From the NCBI GenBank assembly GCA_023053545.1, contig JAKZAN010000002.1, positions 5,502,375-5,566,374 on the forward strand: a stretch of DNA of 64,000 nucleotides, written 5' to 3'. Below are positions 12,479 through 24,903 of the stretch, in pieces (the stretch's first letter is position 1; each line of letters starts with the position of its first letter). The DNA comes from Lepidurus packardi. Its lineage: Eukaryota; Arthropoda; Branchiopoda; Notostraca; Triopsidae. The notes under the pieces are model-generated. The model searched no databases, had not been told where the DNA came from, and worked only from the letters and a program-made list of their open reading frames with translations. The position numbers and the translations under genes were made by a program.

Positions 12479-12830
12479 TCGTTGGAAGTTTTCACTATGG
12501 CGGTGGCTAACCTAAGACAGCAGTGGCGGTCTTTGGCGGGCAATTCATGATGAAGATATCGTTGGGTAGTTTTCATTGTGATGGTGGCTTACCTTAGACA
12601 GCAGTGGCGGTCTTTGGCGGGCAGTTCGAACGTTAATTTCATGATGAAGATATCGTTGGGTGGTTTTCATTGTGATGGTGGCTAACCTCAGACAGCAGTG
12701 GCGGTCTTTGGCGGGCAATTCCTAATGAAAACATCGTTGGAGGTTTTCATTGTGATGGTGGCTAACCTTAGACAGCAGTAGCGGTCTTTGGCGGGCAGTT
12801 CGAACGTTAATTATGGCGGTGGCTAACCTA
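12479..12830. repeat. Minisatellite, about 4.5 units of 80-94 bp
   Basis: Units begin ATGGYGGCTWACCT at 12497, 12581, 12675, 12755 and 12813. Each continues AGACAGCAGTGGCGGTCTTT and GGCGGGCARTT. Unit length varies because some copies carry an extra TCGAACGTTAAT segment. It lies in otherwise anonymous sequence. Confidence 0.85.
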
Positions 12831-14206
12831 ATCAGTGCGATATCAGTGTTCAGTTTTGTGGCTACAACGCCTGGAACCCTGTCTGTAGGGATTGGCTGAG
12901 TATCAATCAACGAGGTGAGAGACGCCAGCATTGCTCGCTGGCTGATAGCCAGGGATGCGAATCTAATGCAGAGGTTTAGTTCTTTGCCAGAACCGGAAAG
13001 GGAATCGAAATGTAAGTTTTCTTTTGAATGCGTTTAACAATTTGATTAGTTGGTCTTTTTTTTATTATTGTAGTTGAAGTGGAAATGAAGCAACAATCTC
13101 AAGTGATCCATCGCGGTATTGCGTCGTTCCCATGATGCGAATTTGTCCGCAGCATTTCAGAGAACCGCAGATCCTCCATCGTCTAGCTTCCACAAGGTAA
13201 ATTAGTTTCACATATAAATAAGGATGTAATAATGGTGAATTACAATGGAAGAACGACAAACCGTAGATGACACAACTTTTGTTAGGCAGCAGACCTGATC
13301 AAGCAGGAAATGATTGTGATTCTCCATTTGAAATCAGCGTCCATGATCGGATCAATTTGCTCGTCATTTTCGTAATTTAATTTGGTTCCTTACAAGATTA
13401 TGGACTCGTCGGCGTCGTGTCAGAATTTGGCGGCCTTCTTTCGAGTCGCCCTTGTGTCCCGTTGCCACTCCCCTTCCAGAAACATTGCTCTAGCTCTATG
13501 TCTTCCAAATCTGCAAAACACGCTGTGGGTTCGACGTTGTGTATTATTGTAAAAGTTTTGAGAAGAATTGTTTCATATTTTTTCTTTTTTTTTTTTTTTT
13601 TTTTTTTGTAAAATATATCCCTCCAGAAACATTGTTCTAGTGCTTCCTTCTAAATCTGTTGGAATTTTTGTTCTGTGACTTTTCCTAGCTCTAAAAATTG
13701 GATTCAAATATTGTGCAAGTGAGATGTTTTGCTTCCCACTGGAATTCCTTATTTGTTGTACCAAAATGTTCCCCGTAAAATCTAGTTTCCAAAAATATCC
13801 TTTTTGTATTATCTGTAATTTTTGCAATAAAAGTGAGTATTTTGAACGTTTTTGCGTGTTTTTTCAACAAATCCGCTAAAAAGGGGGCGTGGCCTAAAAA
13901 ATGGACGACTCCTATTTGTGGATTGGACCAGAAAGGGGGCGTGGCTCCTTTTCGAGCTGGGAATGCGTTTTCAGGGCTTTTCTCCATAAGGAATAATGTT
14001 GTATCAAGGGGGTCCCCTTGAAAAATCGTCAAAAATTGAGAGCCTCGCCCCTTTCCCAACTCCCCTGCTCGGTTTCCTATCCACGATATTCGAGCTCGTA
14101 ATGCCGAGCATCACAATTTCGAATATGGGAATAGGAACCTTGCCGGGAAGGCATATGGTACAGGGAAAGGGAGCCATTTAATATTTCGTTTTTTCGACGA
14201 AATAAA
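12831..14206. other. Anonymous sequence with poly-T run and two GGGGCGTGGC motifs
   Basis: No coding region is supported. It holds a long T run (about 13580-13607, one C break near its start) and a pair of similar segments containing AAAGGGGGCGTGGC (near 13878 and 13931). There are some pyrimidine-AG acceptor-like sites but no exon chain. Confidence 0.4.
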
Positions 14207-14275
14207 GTGCCTCGACCGGGAATCGAACCGAGGACCTTTGGGTCCCCAGTCGTGCGTGTTATCCACGCGGTCTTG
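14207..14275 (-). repeat. tRNA-like sequence, probably a tRNA-derived SINE head or tRNA pseudogene
   Basis: On the minus strand there is a perfect B box (GGTTCGATTCC, 14219-14229) and a D-arm-like hairpin (GCGT/ACGC around GGATAAC, 14254-14268). The T stem has a C-C mismatch, and the presumed 3' acceptor half (TCGAGGC) has no complementary 5' half. It is therefore not a functional tRNA as read. An internal pol III promoter could still be active. Confidence 0.6.
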
Positions 14276-15208
14276 AGCTTATATATAATAGTCGTTGAAA
14301 CGTCTATAAATACAACTATGAACTAAGATAGTGAACAGTGTGAGGGTAGCATCCATCTTTTGTTCGATTTATATAAATTTGACGGTTCGCCCATTGCCAT
14401 GACTTGTATTTCCTAGAAGTTTGCAGTGTATTTATTACTTGGTATTATATTTAAAAGCGTAATAAATTAGCCTTCCTTAATTTTAGATTGTGAGTCAAAA
14501 TCGTTCGAAATAATTACAAGGCCATTTGTTTGTTTTACAGTATTTTTATTAAAAGCTCACAAATACAAGTTTTCGTACATTACTAATAAGATTCCTTATT
14601 GGCGTGAATCCTACCCAACGGTCTTGATTGAGCGCGCTGTTTTTAATACAGAATCTTATTATCGCGCCATTAGTGGGTTATTACTACGAACACCAGACCA
14701 GGAAATCGAGATCAGCAGAATGTGGAATTGCAAGACGAAGACTCTGTACGTGGTAATCGGAGCTTTGGGTATAATAAAGAAACATTTTGATCAAACCCTG
14801 AATATGCTCCCTGGTCACCCAGCCGGATAAATGCAAAAAATAGCATTTATGGGAACTTAACGCATTCTTCGAATTAATTTCTAAAGCATTTAACACGGGG
14901 TTTTTATTCAGGACAAATAATCCAGTAAGGCGAGCTTTATTACCTTGTACACATAAAAATAAAACAAATCACTATTTAACCTAAACTCCGGTTGGTTAAC
15001 GTAGTAGAAAAGGATAACTTGTGAAGGAATGTCAATCAGATAAGGCCCTGGAATGGACGGGGTCGAGGATCGATCTTAACTGTTAATATTTTTTTTCAAG
15101 ACAATAAGCATTTCTCGAAAGAACAAAATAGAAAAACTAAAGTCAGCACAAAAGCCTACTTCACCCAAACTACCATGGCAACAGACAATAGAGATATTAC
15201 TTTACAAA
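14276..15208 (-). other. Probable EPB41L5 3' untranslated region and spacer
   Basis: No coding sequence is recognised. Minus-strand AATAAA-type signals occur near 14903 and 14548, either of which could end the EPB41L5 transcript whose stop codon is at 15209-15211. Confidence 0.35.
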
Positions 15209-18200
15209 TTACAACTCCGTGGTAACCACCCGCTTGACTACCGTAGTCGTAGTCGTTTTAGCAGGATTCGTGGTCGGCGTCGCTTCAGGCACATGCCAAG
15301 GCGACAATTGATTGAAACTGGACGGAGATCCGGAAGGCGGTTTAGTCATAGAATTGCTTCCTGGACTGTGTAGTCCATGTTTAAGCGTTTCCTGAAAATA
15401 AACAAATCAGAATATGAAACGACTTTAATCAGATCGCCAATAAATTCCCGCATTCGACATTTTTAAGCTAGCAAAAAAGCCATCAAACCCATTTACTTTA
15501 ACCGAAATTTCCACCACTGTTTCTTCCACAAGCCGACTATTTTCTAGTGAAGGCGCAGGCGAAGGTGGTACAGAATGTTCAGCAGGAGTTGAGGGAGGAG
15601 TAGGACTGCCTACTGGACTTAGCAAGAAGGGGTTAGTATGGCTATTCGCTCGGGTAACTCCCGATCCATTATGCACATGTTGCTGCTGCTTCTCCTGCTC
15701 AGGTAGGAAGGGATTGTGAGTTGCCGACGAGGATTCCAAATCACGGGCATGCCCTTTGGGAGAATAACGGAAGGCTCGGGGGGAATGAAACGGATTGAAA
15801 GGATTGGAAGTTGGAGCTTTTTCGGGGACGGTAATCTTCTCCAAGTATCCGCTTCGATCGTTAGAGAAATGAGTTAAGGTCACCGGAGACACAGGTTGGC
15901 TGTTAGCTTTAGCAGGCGAGACAGACGAAGGTAAGGACACCATAAGCTCTTGCACTGGCAAAGACGCGGAGGTAGAGGCAAAAGAGGCGTGTCCACTTCC
16001 AGCATTGCCTCCACTTAAAGCCAACGTCAGCTTGTCCCCACCCTAAGCAACACCAAAAAAAAAAAAAACACACACAAAGCATAAGCAACATAGCATGATA
16101 TAAATACAACACGAAAATAACAAAAAAACAACATGAGCGTTAAAAGCGTAAACCTTCTGCGTACGAACTTACCACGGTGACGTAGGAGGCGTTCATCTCC
16201 CCTGAAGGCAAAGCGTTCGAGCGTTTATACTCCTTGGACTCCCTAGGTCAAACAAATTTAGTGAGAATTATTATTATTATTATTACCATTTCCACTATAT
16301 TCACATATCAACTAGCAAACGTGTATAGAAAATGCAGTTGAACAATAAATTGATAAGTTTGGTAAATTAAAGTTATTTGGTATGATAAAATTGGTAAATT
16401 GATAAGTACCCATTCATAAGTTTGCACTTCTCGTGATCATCCTGAGGATTCAAATCCACTGTCAGCTCTTTTTTCATTTCTTCTTCTACTCGGGCTGCAA
16501 ATTCACATAAACCCCAATCAATTCAAGTTAAACTGAACTTGCATGAAACAATCCAGAAATAATCAATGATATAATCAAGAAATAATCATGAAATAATCAA
16601 GAAATCTGGCAAAACACTCCTCGGCTTGCTCGGACCGCGACCCCAGTAATGGGAAATGTGGTTTTTGAAAATGTAGGTAGGTATGTATGTAATCTGGCAA
16701 CTGAACCGAAAATCAAGAATCTTACCTTTCAGGATGTTGCACTTTAGCTGATCAGGGGGAAGTGGGCGTGCACCACCGTTCACAGATTTGGATTTGGCAA
16801 CTTGGTTATTAGGTACAATGACCACATTCACGTTCACATCTTTGCCTGGATTCGCTCGAGCTGCTGGCTTGGATGACGCTGCAGTAGGGAGATCTAATGC
16901 TTTCAACTTGGCTGTTAAGACTTCTGATTCCGAAGGCGGTTCTGGCGTGAGAGCCTTGGCTTCATTCCTGAATTCTTCTGCTGCCGTAGTGAAAGTAAAA
17001 GTATCCTTTGCCAAATGCTTTATCAAGCTATCTAGCCTGTCTTCAGCTGCAAATCAAGATAACATATATAATTACAATAATATAGAATATAAGAATAATG
17101 TATGAAATTAAAAAATAAAGACATTTATCCGAAAAAGAACTTTTTTTTTGCTTTTGTTTTTTTACCTGGTCCCATGGATTCTGCTACTGTCTTCAGTTTT
17201 GGGGAAGCAACGGGCGTACGAACCAAGCTTCGCGAATGTAAATTGGGACTACTCGGTAAGACGACTAAATCGGATGATTCTTGGCTTATCTCTAACGTAA
17301 TCAGGTCTTCGCAAACCGGTTCCGAAACGGAAGCTTTTCTGCTTTCATTTCCTTCCACTTCATTCCTCTTGTCGAACGTTTTGGCCTCAACAGCTGGGGC
17401 TGCGGATGACGTGCTAGGCCCAGCAGTGTTGGTGGTTTGTCTAGCTTGACGTTCTCTCAACACGTGCGACTGTCGACGCGCGTACCGCTGTGAGGGACGT
17501 CGCTCAAATTGGACTGTACGTCGTGCCCGGTTGACCAATGTGGTCTGGAACTCTGTGCGCCCACTATAGCGGAAACGGGAGCCCATCCGGAAGAAGTTTT
17601 GCCTTGCTGAGGGCATTTTATGGGGGTTTTTCAACCGGAAGAAGGCATGGTGTTCCACTGCACATTTCCATAAATGCTTGCACGCCTTTTCGTTGTGCAT
17701 ACGAAACACAAACGTGTGTTCTTGCTCCCGGTCTTCCTCGTCGTCTTCCACGACCACTACTGTTAGTTTTTTGCGTCGAAAGTCCAAACGACTTGTTTTT
17801 GGCCTGCGTACAATTATGTACGTATTATTATTATTATCCAAAATCATAAGTTTAGTTTTTACCAAAAGAAAAGGCCAATCTTCTGGGACTTCTCAAACAC
17901 CAGAATTCCCGTTGGCGTCAACCCCAACGAATATTCGTAACCATCTTTACCCTGAAAATATCGAAGGAAAAAACTTCAATAAGTATAAAGGAAACAAACA
18001 GCAATAAGGTGAATGACAGAAAGTTGCGAATAAACTATGCTTACGAGGACTGTGTGCATGTCTACTCCATACATGTCTAGCCACTTGACCTTATTGAGGT
18101 AATTTAGCTCGGCTTGGGCGGGTGTTTGCCCTTTACATTTGCGAAATTCCTCAAAAATGGCCACTTCCATTTCTTCAGTTTGCTCTGGAACAAACCGGAA

Positions 18201-19210
18201 TTCGGAGACGAAAGACGGTGTGTGTATAGTTTCGTCATAGTCTCCGACTTCAGCTAAAAAGAAGAAGGAAATACAAAACAATATATGAAGAGTAGAAAAT
18301 TGTAGGAGATTCTAGCCTTACATTGCAATGCATAAGCACAAAGTTGAACTGCTGTTTCGTAAGGACACTCTAAACGCCCACTTTGTATGTCTTGCTTGAG
18401 TTGAAGGAAAAATTGATACCTGAAACGAGAAAAATGGATGGCATTGTGACAGACGATTAAGTAACGTTGACGGTTGAGTAGGTCGGAAAGGGGAATTGGT
18501 GATTTTTCAACCTGATAAGACAGACTACATGCGAGAGCGTGGGACAAGGGAACAAAACGTAAAAACAAAGCGTTGCATCTAACGGGATACGAGGCCAAGG
18601 GCACAGGCTTCATTTTTTCACCCTGAAGCGCACGACTGCTGGTCGTGAGTAATGTGATGCATACCTTGTCAGTTCTTCTCTTAAATTATTGGGCTCCGAA
18701 GAATAAAATTTGACACGGAAACGTAACGTATAAGGTGGACCAACTATAAAAAAACGAAGATAAAATTGGCTTCTTCCGTGTTTTCTAGTTATGTAGGTTT
18801 TATAGTTACTTCTGACTTGTTTCTTGACTGGTTTTGTTGGATCTAGCCAATGTTTAACATGGTTGGCGTCAGTGTATTGAAGACCAAAGTAATCTTTCTC
18901 TATTAAGTCCATAGAGTAAAACACTTGCTCCAGTAAATCCGATCCTAGCGCTTTTTTCTAGAAATGTATAAATTAGTGAAAACAGTAGGAAAGAAACTAA
19001 GTTTAGTTAAGTTACTGAAAGCTCTAAGGTCAGATCGGTATCATCCAGCAAAATAACTTTGCAAACCACAAGATTTTTGTTGGGTTTCGAGCTGGTAGAT
19101 TTGGGGGCAGCAAAATTGCGTAGTCCTCCATGGGCATGGCTTGAAATTGGCACAACTTTTTCTTGGCTACGGCCTTTTCGCCGACTTAAAAAACGTAACA
19201 TACTCGACAC
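15209..19210 (-). CDS. EPB41L5: Band 4.1-like protein 5 / Yurt, FERM-domain polarity protein
   Basis: Twelve exons join in frame to about 886 residues: 19210-19016, 18957-18810, 18743-18665, 18419-18322, 18253-18045, 17951-17863, 17803-17166, 17046-16726, 16494-16410, 16242-16173, 16042-15497, 15391-15209. The first third is a FERM domain: F1 near [11 protein letters not shown]2 with [18 protein letters not shown]3 with [14 protein letters not shown] and [18 protein letters not shown]-adjacent stretch follows ([27 protein letters not shown]). The long tail is low in complexity apart from a short conserved block (KCNILKARVEEE). The protein ends VVTTEL, matching the recalled vertebrate EPB41L5 end. 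The family binds Crumbs and spectrin-actin at lateral membranes and limits apical membrane growth. Two ATGs (19210, 19201) could start it; the second gives MLRFL, like relatives. Confidence 0.95.
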
Positions 19211-20051
19211 AGGCTCACAAAACCAGGCAAATGCTCAATAACAGTAAGAGTTTGTAACTTGCATTCTAAGCTCGTCAATGACGATTTGGAATTGTTCTTA
19301 AATCCGCCCACTTGGTTCAGTACGCTCTGTTTACGTGTTCAATCTGTTTTAAGGATGTTCTTTGGAGAAAATTTTAACCTGTTTCAATTTAAGTTGCAAT
19401 TGGAGAACTTTTGTCCAAATTTGGAGAAGCAAAGCACCAAACTAATTATCTAATGAGGCACTTGAAGGGGGAGAATTCGTCTTTGTTGTTCTACTGTTAC
19501 TACTTTCGCCATGTTTGCTATAGAGCAGGAGCGGCAAAGTGAAAGATTCGTGAGACTAACCTTTCGGGTCGACTGTTGCAGCTTTGCCGTACTGCCACGC
19601 TTGGCGCTGCAAGCTCAACCACACAAAAACGCTAACATAAATGAAAACTTTGCCGGTAAACGCACGGATTTTCGACCTATGAACAAACGGGTGCACGAGA
19701 GTTCGGATGTGTTTCAGTATATGTTTCTTATCCCTTCTCTAGGTATGTTTTTATTACTTCTCAAGAACGAAAGAAACAAAAGCCTCTAGAATTCAAGTAC
19801 GTTTTCAAATAAAGTACCTTTTTAACGTCCGCTATAATTCTTGTGAAATTTGGGAAGGAAAGGCGATAGGAAAGGAAAGCCCAGCACTTTAAAATATTCG
19901 TTTTTGCACAGGAAATAGTAACAAAAAAACCGGCGACAAGCCGACATGGTAAATTCGAGTGAAACACTAAACATGCTTAACTGTTCCATTACCTAATTCC
20001 AAACAGAACTTCAGTGTATCAATGTAAAGGAATGCGGCACAAGTTCTAGGC
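19211..20051. other. Spacer: EPB41L5 promoter side and COPB2 3' untranslated region
   Basis: An open frame at 19511-19789 on the plus strand has no recognisable motif and no splice partners, so I treat it as chance. Nothing else stands out. Confidence 0.35.
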
Positions 20052-23000
20052 TCAATCTGCTAACAAATCCTCATCCAAATTAACATCCTAACATCCATAA
20101 ACCCCCAAAAGTCGACGTTTACTATCCCGTTCCATTTAATTTAGTTTCTATATTGTTATACTTACGGAAGTATCAATATCTTCATCTAATTCCAAGTTAT
20201 CTAAATCCAGTTCTAACTCAAGTTCCAGTTCAGCTGTGCTAAGGCCAGGATGGGATCTACGCCCTTGAGGTTGTATAGTTGGCGAATTAGCTCGAACTGG
20301 TAAATCATCTTCGTCGTCCAGCAGTGAGCGCTGCTGCTGCTGAAAAACCGAAGGAGCAATAGAGGGCGTGGGTACGAGCGGTTCGTGTAAATCATCATCT
20401 ACACAATCTTGAAACCCTTCCACAGCTTCTGTCGGACTCGGTCCCGACACTGGAGCAGCGACGGAATTCACAGCGGGATGGTGGCTGAATCTGCCAGATG
20501 CCTCAGCTTCTTCCATTTCATGCAAAACATTACGCTCCCAGTTGGCCTAACATGCGGCAAAAAAAATCTGTAGGATTTGTTCAAACAAATATCGGTTTTA
20601 CAGTGAGAGTAGGATAAGCGGCTGCTGGCTTCCTAGTTTGACGTTCAGCTCTGCAATACTGTTCAGCTTTCATCGCATTTGCCAAACCAGGGAACAGGTT
20701 ATCGTACTCTTGTGGGTCTGCTAAACTTTGTCCAGCTTTGGCGTTGACTTTTCCCAGACTGTCTTTCCACAGTTGCACCACGCGTGAAATCTGACTCGGC
20801 AGATATGTCCTACGATAACAATCTTTAGTCTTCATCCTAAGCACACTGCCTTGACATTCGAACAACATTATATTTGAAATATAAACTTTGAATTGAATAA
20901 GAATTGATAAGAATTGCATTAAAAACTTCAAGAAATGGTATACCTGGCAAAAAACGCCGCTTCGGGCAATCGATTAGTTTGGATCAAAGTTTCTAGACAA
21001 GCTTCTAAGTCACCCAGCAAAAAGCGGGTCAAGAATGCAATATTATTCTTGCCAGCCTCCTCCGTAGCATCCGATAATCCCTTCGTAGCTTCCACGTCGC
21101 CTATTAATACAAAATAAACACAATTAGCCCCATTTTGGTTCAAGAATGTACCCCAGAAATGCATACTGGAGGGTGTGCAGTACAGGGAAACTTGTAGGTT
21201 TGTAAAACCTTACCCGAAGCAGTCGCCAACAGTAAAAGTCCAGCAAAATCCTTGGCTTGCTGCAAGCATTGACTGGCTAATCCCAACTGTCCTTTGGCCA
21301 TAGCTTGGTCTGCCAATTGTTTCCATTTATGCTCACTCTGGGCCTCAGTAGCTAACTGGAACGCTAATTCAAGCTCTCCTAATTGCAGCGCCAGTTCAAA
21401 ACGATGCTCTGGATCAGTTGAAACGGCCAACGCTTGTTTTTTGAATCCCTGGAAGAGCAAAAACTTGTAAAATCCCACTAGTACAGCGACATGTTCTATA
21501 ACACCTGCTTCTCGAGGAAGTGGGCTACGCGCGTGCGCTGTTCTTTAGGTAAAGTTGGTAAAATACGGTCAGCCGTGTCGAAATCTCGACGCATGACAGC
21601 CGTTTGGTATTCTAAAACTGATGTCAGCAAGGAATACGACACGACATTTAATTCCTTGTCTCCCAAATATAGACAGTTGTCTTTGGGAATGTAGCCTAGC
21701 AAATACATGGTGCGATCCAAATGGGCGATAGTCACAATCTCTCCTCCCACATAATAGTTGAGTCGATTGACTGAATTGGTGTAAATGAAGCAGTCGCCCA
21801 CCCACATTCCAGTTTTCACCGTCTCCTGAACTTCTCCGATCACCTATATAATCAAGATCATTTGACGATCATATAATCAAGATCATTTGACGATCATATA
21901 ATCACGATCATTTGACGATCATAGAATCAAGATCATTTGACGATCATAGAATCAAGATCATTTGACGATCATAGAATCACGATCATTTGACGATCATAGA
22001 ATCACGATCATTTGACGATCATATAATCACGATCATTTGACGATCATATAATCAAGATCATTTGAAAATAGATCAAAAGTTGCGAGGTCAATTACTTCAA
22101 ATGCATCTTCGATGCCATCTTCAGTCATAGCTTGTTGACCAGCCTCTAGAGCGCGGGCTACCGCTTCGCTCGAGTATTTCAGAACGAAATACGAGTCTTC
22201 GGTACAGATACAAAGCAACTCGCCCGCTTCATTCCAGTAAACGGCTCTAGGTTGGATTTCAATGCGTCGCACCAGCGTTAGGTTTTCCCAGTCGTAAAAA
22301 GCGAGTCCAGTAGCAGCTCGGACGCCCAATAAGAACCCACCATGGATACCTTCAGCTCCAGCCTCAGGCTTGAACTGTTTTTTCTCTTTGAAGTTCTTGA
22401 AAACTTTCACAGATGAAGTGGATTCGCGCACAGCATACTCGGAAGAGTCATGAGCCCATACGAATTCCAAGCCTGAGCCAAAGGCTTTGTTGCGCAGAGC
22501 CATGGCAGTATAAATAATATATTCTCCATCGCCACAAACAACCACAAATCTACCAATGAAAACGTTAATACATCAGAAGAGGAAACTAAAAACGGAAAAA
22601 GTGACCAACTTACCTTCCGTTAGGGTTATGCTGGATCGACTGCGGGTAGATTTCGCACGCTCCCATATCTTTGACTGCCAGAGGCAACCGCTCTGCATCT
22701 TTGCGCTCTCCTTCAGGCATCGATTTCAAATTAGCTTGCTGAAGCTCAGAGTGACGAGCCCAGACGATTTTCCCACTCGAATCCATGGACATGGCTGGCT
22801 CTTCGCGACCCAACTGTTGCATGAATACAATAGTATGAATTCATCTGATGTTTAAGCAGTTTAGCTTAGTATACCTTAATCAAGATGGAGCCTTCGTCAT
22901 AACCCAAAGCCATGTTATTTGATCCTTTCAGACAAGAGATGGTCCACACGCGATCCAAACCATAGTTTAACGTTGTTTCCAGGCGGTAGGTATTGGCGTG

Positions 23001-24062
23001 CCACACGCGGACTGTACCGTCCTCGGATCCAGTGAGAATAATGGGCAACTCCGGATGAAATATAACTAAGTACATACAGATGAGCGATACAATTCGTTTT
23101 TTATACAATTTGGTACATATTTTAAAAGTTCAAGGGACATAGGAAGTAGTTTACCTGCGGAGATGTTTTGGGCGTGCCCTTCGAGCGTTTGTACACAAGT
23201 TTTATTCTGGTAATCCCAGATCTTGACTAAGCGGTCATCGGCACCAGAAATAAGATAAGGTTTGTCTCCACCATGGTAGTAATCGACACAGTTGACCCCC
23301 TTTTCATGTCCTTCTAGAGTGAAATTGGGGTGCGTTGATCCCAATTGCCAAACCTACCAAATAAATCGTGAAATGCAACAGAACGGATGGGAAATATATG
23401 TACTTTGATGGTGCGATCCAGGCTGGCGGAAGCGAACGTGTTGTTATCCTTAGGATTAATGACAATTTGCATAACATAGTGAGTATGGCCCTCAAAAGTT
23501 TGTTGACATGCCCAGGACTTGTCCCAATTCCACAGCTTAATGGTCATGTCATCGCTGCTAGTTAAGATGAAGGGTTGTGTAGGATGAACTGCAATACAGC
23601 GGACGTAATCCGAATGGGCTTCAAAAGCATGGACACGTTCAAGTGTGTTGTAATTAAAGACGCGGACTTGCATATCGTCAGACCCACTGACTACCCAATT
23701 TTTCCTGGGCACGAACTTTGCCGCTCGCACAGGCAAGTCACAGACCTTTACAACAATGAAGACATTAAGCCATGTTATAACGCGGAATGGGGGGTTTTAA
23801 TTAATTACCTCGAAAGACTTGACAAGCTGCTGGGAATCATAGTTCCAAATGTGGACATTGCCATTATAGAGAGATGCCAACATCCAGGGTTCTGTCGGAT
23901 GCAAATCGACAGATTTGACACGGTCTGACCGGGCGGTTAGCCTTCGTTTAATATCCAATTTCAGCGGCTGCAGAATAAAATAATAAATATTAGATGCTTG
24001 ACTAACAGGTTTGTGTATTGCAATTTGGCAAATACAACGAAATCAAGCGAAACACTTACCAT
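20052..24062 (-). CDS. COPB2: Coatomer subunit beta' (beta'-COP)
   Basis: Thirteen exons give one 967-residue frame: 24062-24060, 23967-23809, 23745-23404, 23353-23155, 23065-22875, 22813-22614, 22549-22096, 21843-21505, 21448-21214, 21100-20944, 20809-20602, 20546-20166, 20087-20052. The first coding exon is only the ATG, which sits against the donor. The N-terminus ([19 protein letters not shown]) and a run of WD40 repeats (for example [36 protein letters not shown]) form the first beta-propeller. A second propeller follows, then the alpha-solenoid ([19 protein letters not shown]). The end, [17 protein letters not shown], is the acidic tail typical of the family. The protein is part of the COPI coat, in which the propellers bind dilysine cargo tails for Golgi-to-ER transport. 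Intron 7 is a minisatellite, listed separately. Confidence 0.97.
21844..22074. repeat. 25-bp minisatellite making up nearly all of COPB2 intron 7
   Basis: About nine head-to-tail copies of a 25-bp unit: ATAKAATCAMGATCATTTG followed by ACGATC. Each unit carries two GATC words around CATTTGAC. On the minus strand the intron's own acceptor (ATATAG before GTGATC, 21843/21844) lies in the terminal unit. Confidence 0.92.
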
Positions 24063-24357
24063 TATCAGTAATATACGCTACACTGCTGGATCACAACACC
24101 CGACGTGGCCGACTAGCGAGTAGCGATGAATAGCAAAGCTCTAAAAATTGAACTGCGTACTTCAGACGCGGGCTTTTCCAATCGTGACCATAGAGCATAG
24201 TCACGAGTTACAAAATTTGACTGCTATTCTTACTCTTTTGTCGTAGTCCGCCTGAATTTAGCCATTTTTTTTACTGTAATTTGAGTTGTTTTAGACTTGT
24301 GGCTACTCGTTCTTTGCCTGTATATAGCAAATCAAACCCTTTTTTATACAACTTTTC
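24063..24357. other. COPB2 5' flank
   Basis: No coding sequence. It should contain the COPB2 promoter and 5' untranslated exon, since the ATG lies at the 3' end of the first coding exon. No TATA box is obvious. Confidence 0.35.
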
Positions 24358-24618
24358 TTAAACAACGTCCATCTGATCAACAAGTTCTGGTAGTTTTGAC
24401 TGAAAACTACCAAAATGTTGGGTAAAGATTTCTACCTTTTCTTCTTCACTTTCTACTAGCTCGCCCGCTGGGTTGCTGATTATCCCTAAATGTCTGTTTC
24501 TTGCTGTAACTTCATTACGCAATGCTTTCGCAAGAGATAAACAAACATTCGTGCCATCTGTGACTGTTTCGCACCAACAAGCTAAGGTATACGGGAACTT
24601 TAAAACATCATAGTTCAA
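24358..24618 (-). pseudogene. Possible non-LTR retrotransposon fragment
   Basis: An isolated minus-strand frame holds a segment like the linker between endonuclease and reverse transcriptase of LINEs: a GIISNPAGELV stretch followed by EEKVEIFTQHF. No catalytic motif is present and both sides lack homologous continuation that I can see, so this is only a weak suggestion. Confidence 0.3.
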
Positions 24619-24903
24619 CAGTCTAGCAGACTTTATGGAAAATCTTTATGGTCTTTTTTTATTTTTAAAAAAATGATAACAAATCACCCCCAAGCGTGGC
24701 CAAGGGTATAGGAAAAATACAGAACTGCACATCTCCTTTTGGACTGCGGTGGACCAAAAAAATAAAACAAAAGCAAGCAGCTTTGCTGCATTTATGGTTC
24801 ACTGCATATTATGACCAGGCCGCCGAGGCAATGAGTGTCTGCTGCTATCTTTCGATACATGGCGCTCCCCTCCTCTCCGCTCCTTGCCATGGATCATTGC
24901 ATT

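Noticed and set aside
12549..12660. CATGATGAAGATATC in the minisatellite as a C box of a snoRNA
   Set aside because: No CTGA D box at a suitable distance on either strand and no terminal stem; only the C-like word is present.
14207..14275. Functional tRNA gene
   Set aside because: Acceptor halves do not pair and the T stem is mismatched, so I list it only as a tRNA-like relic.
19511..19789. 92-codon plus-strand frame between EPB41L5 and COPB2
   Set aside because: No recognisable motif, no conserved-looking start or splice context; likely chance in UTR sequence.
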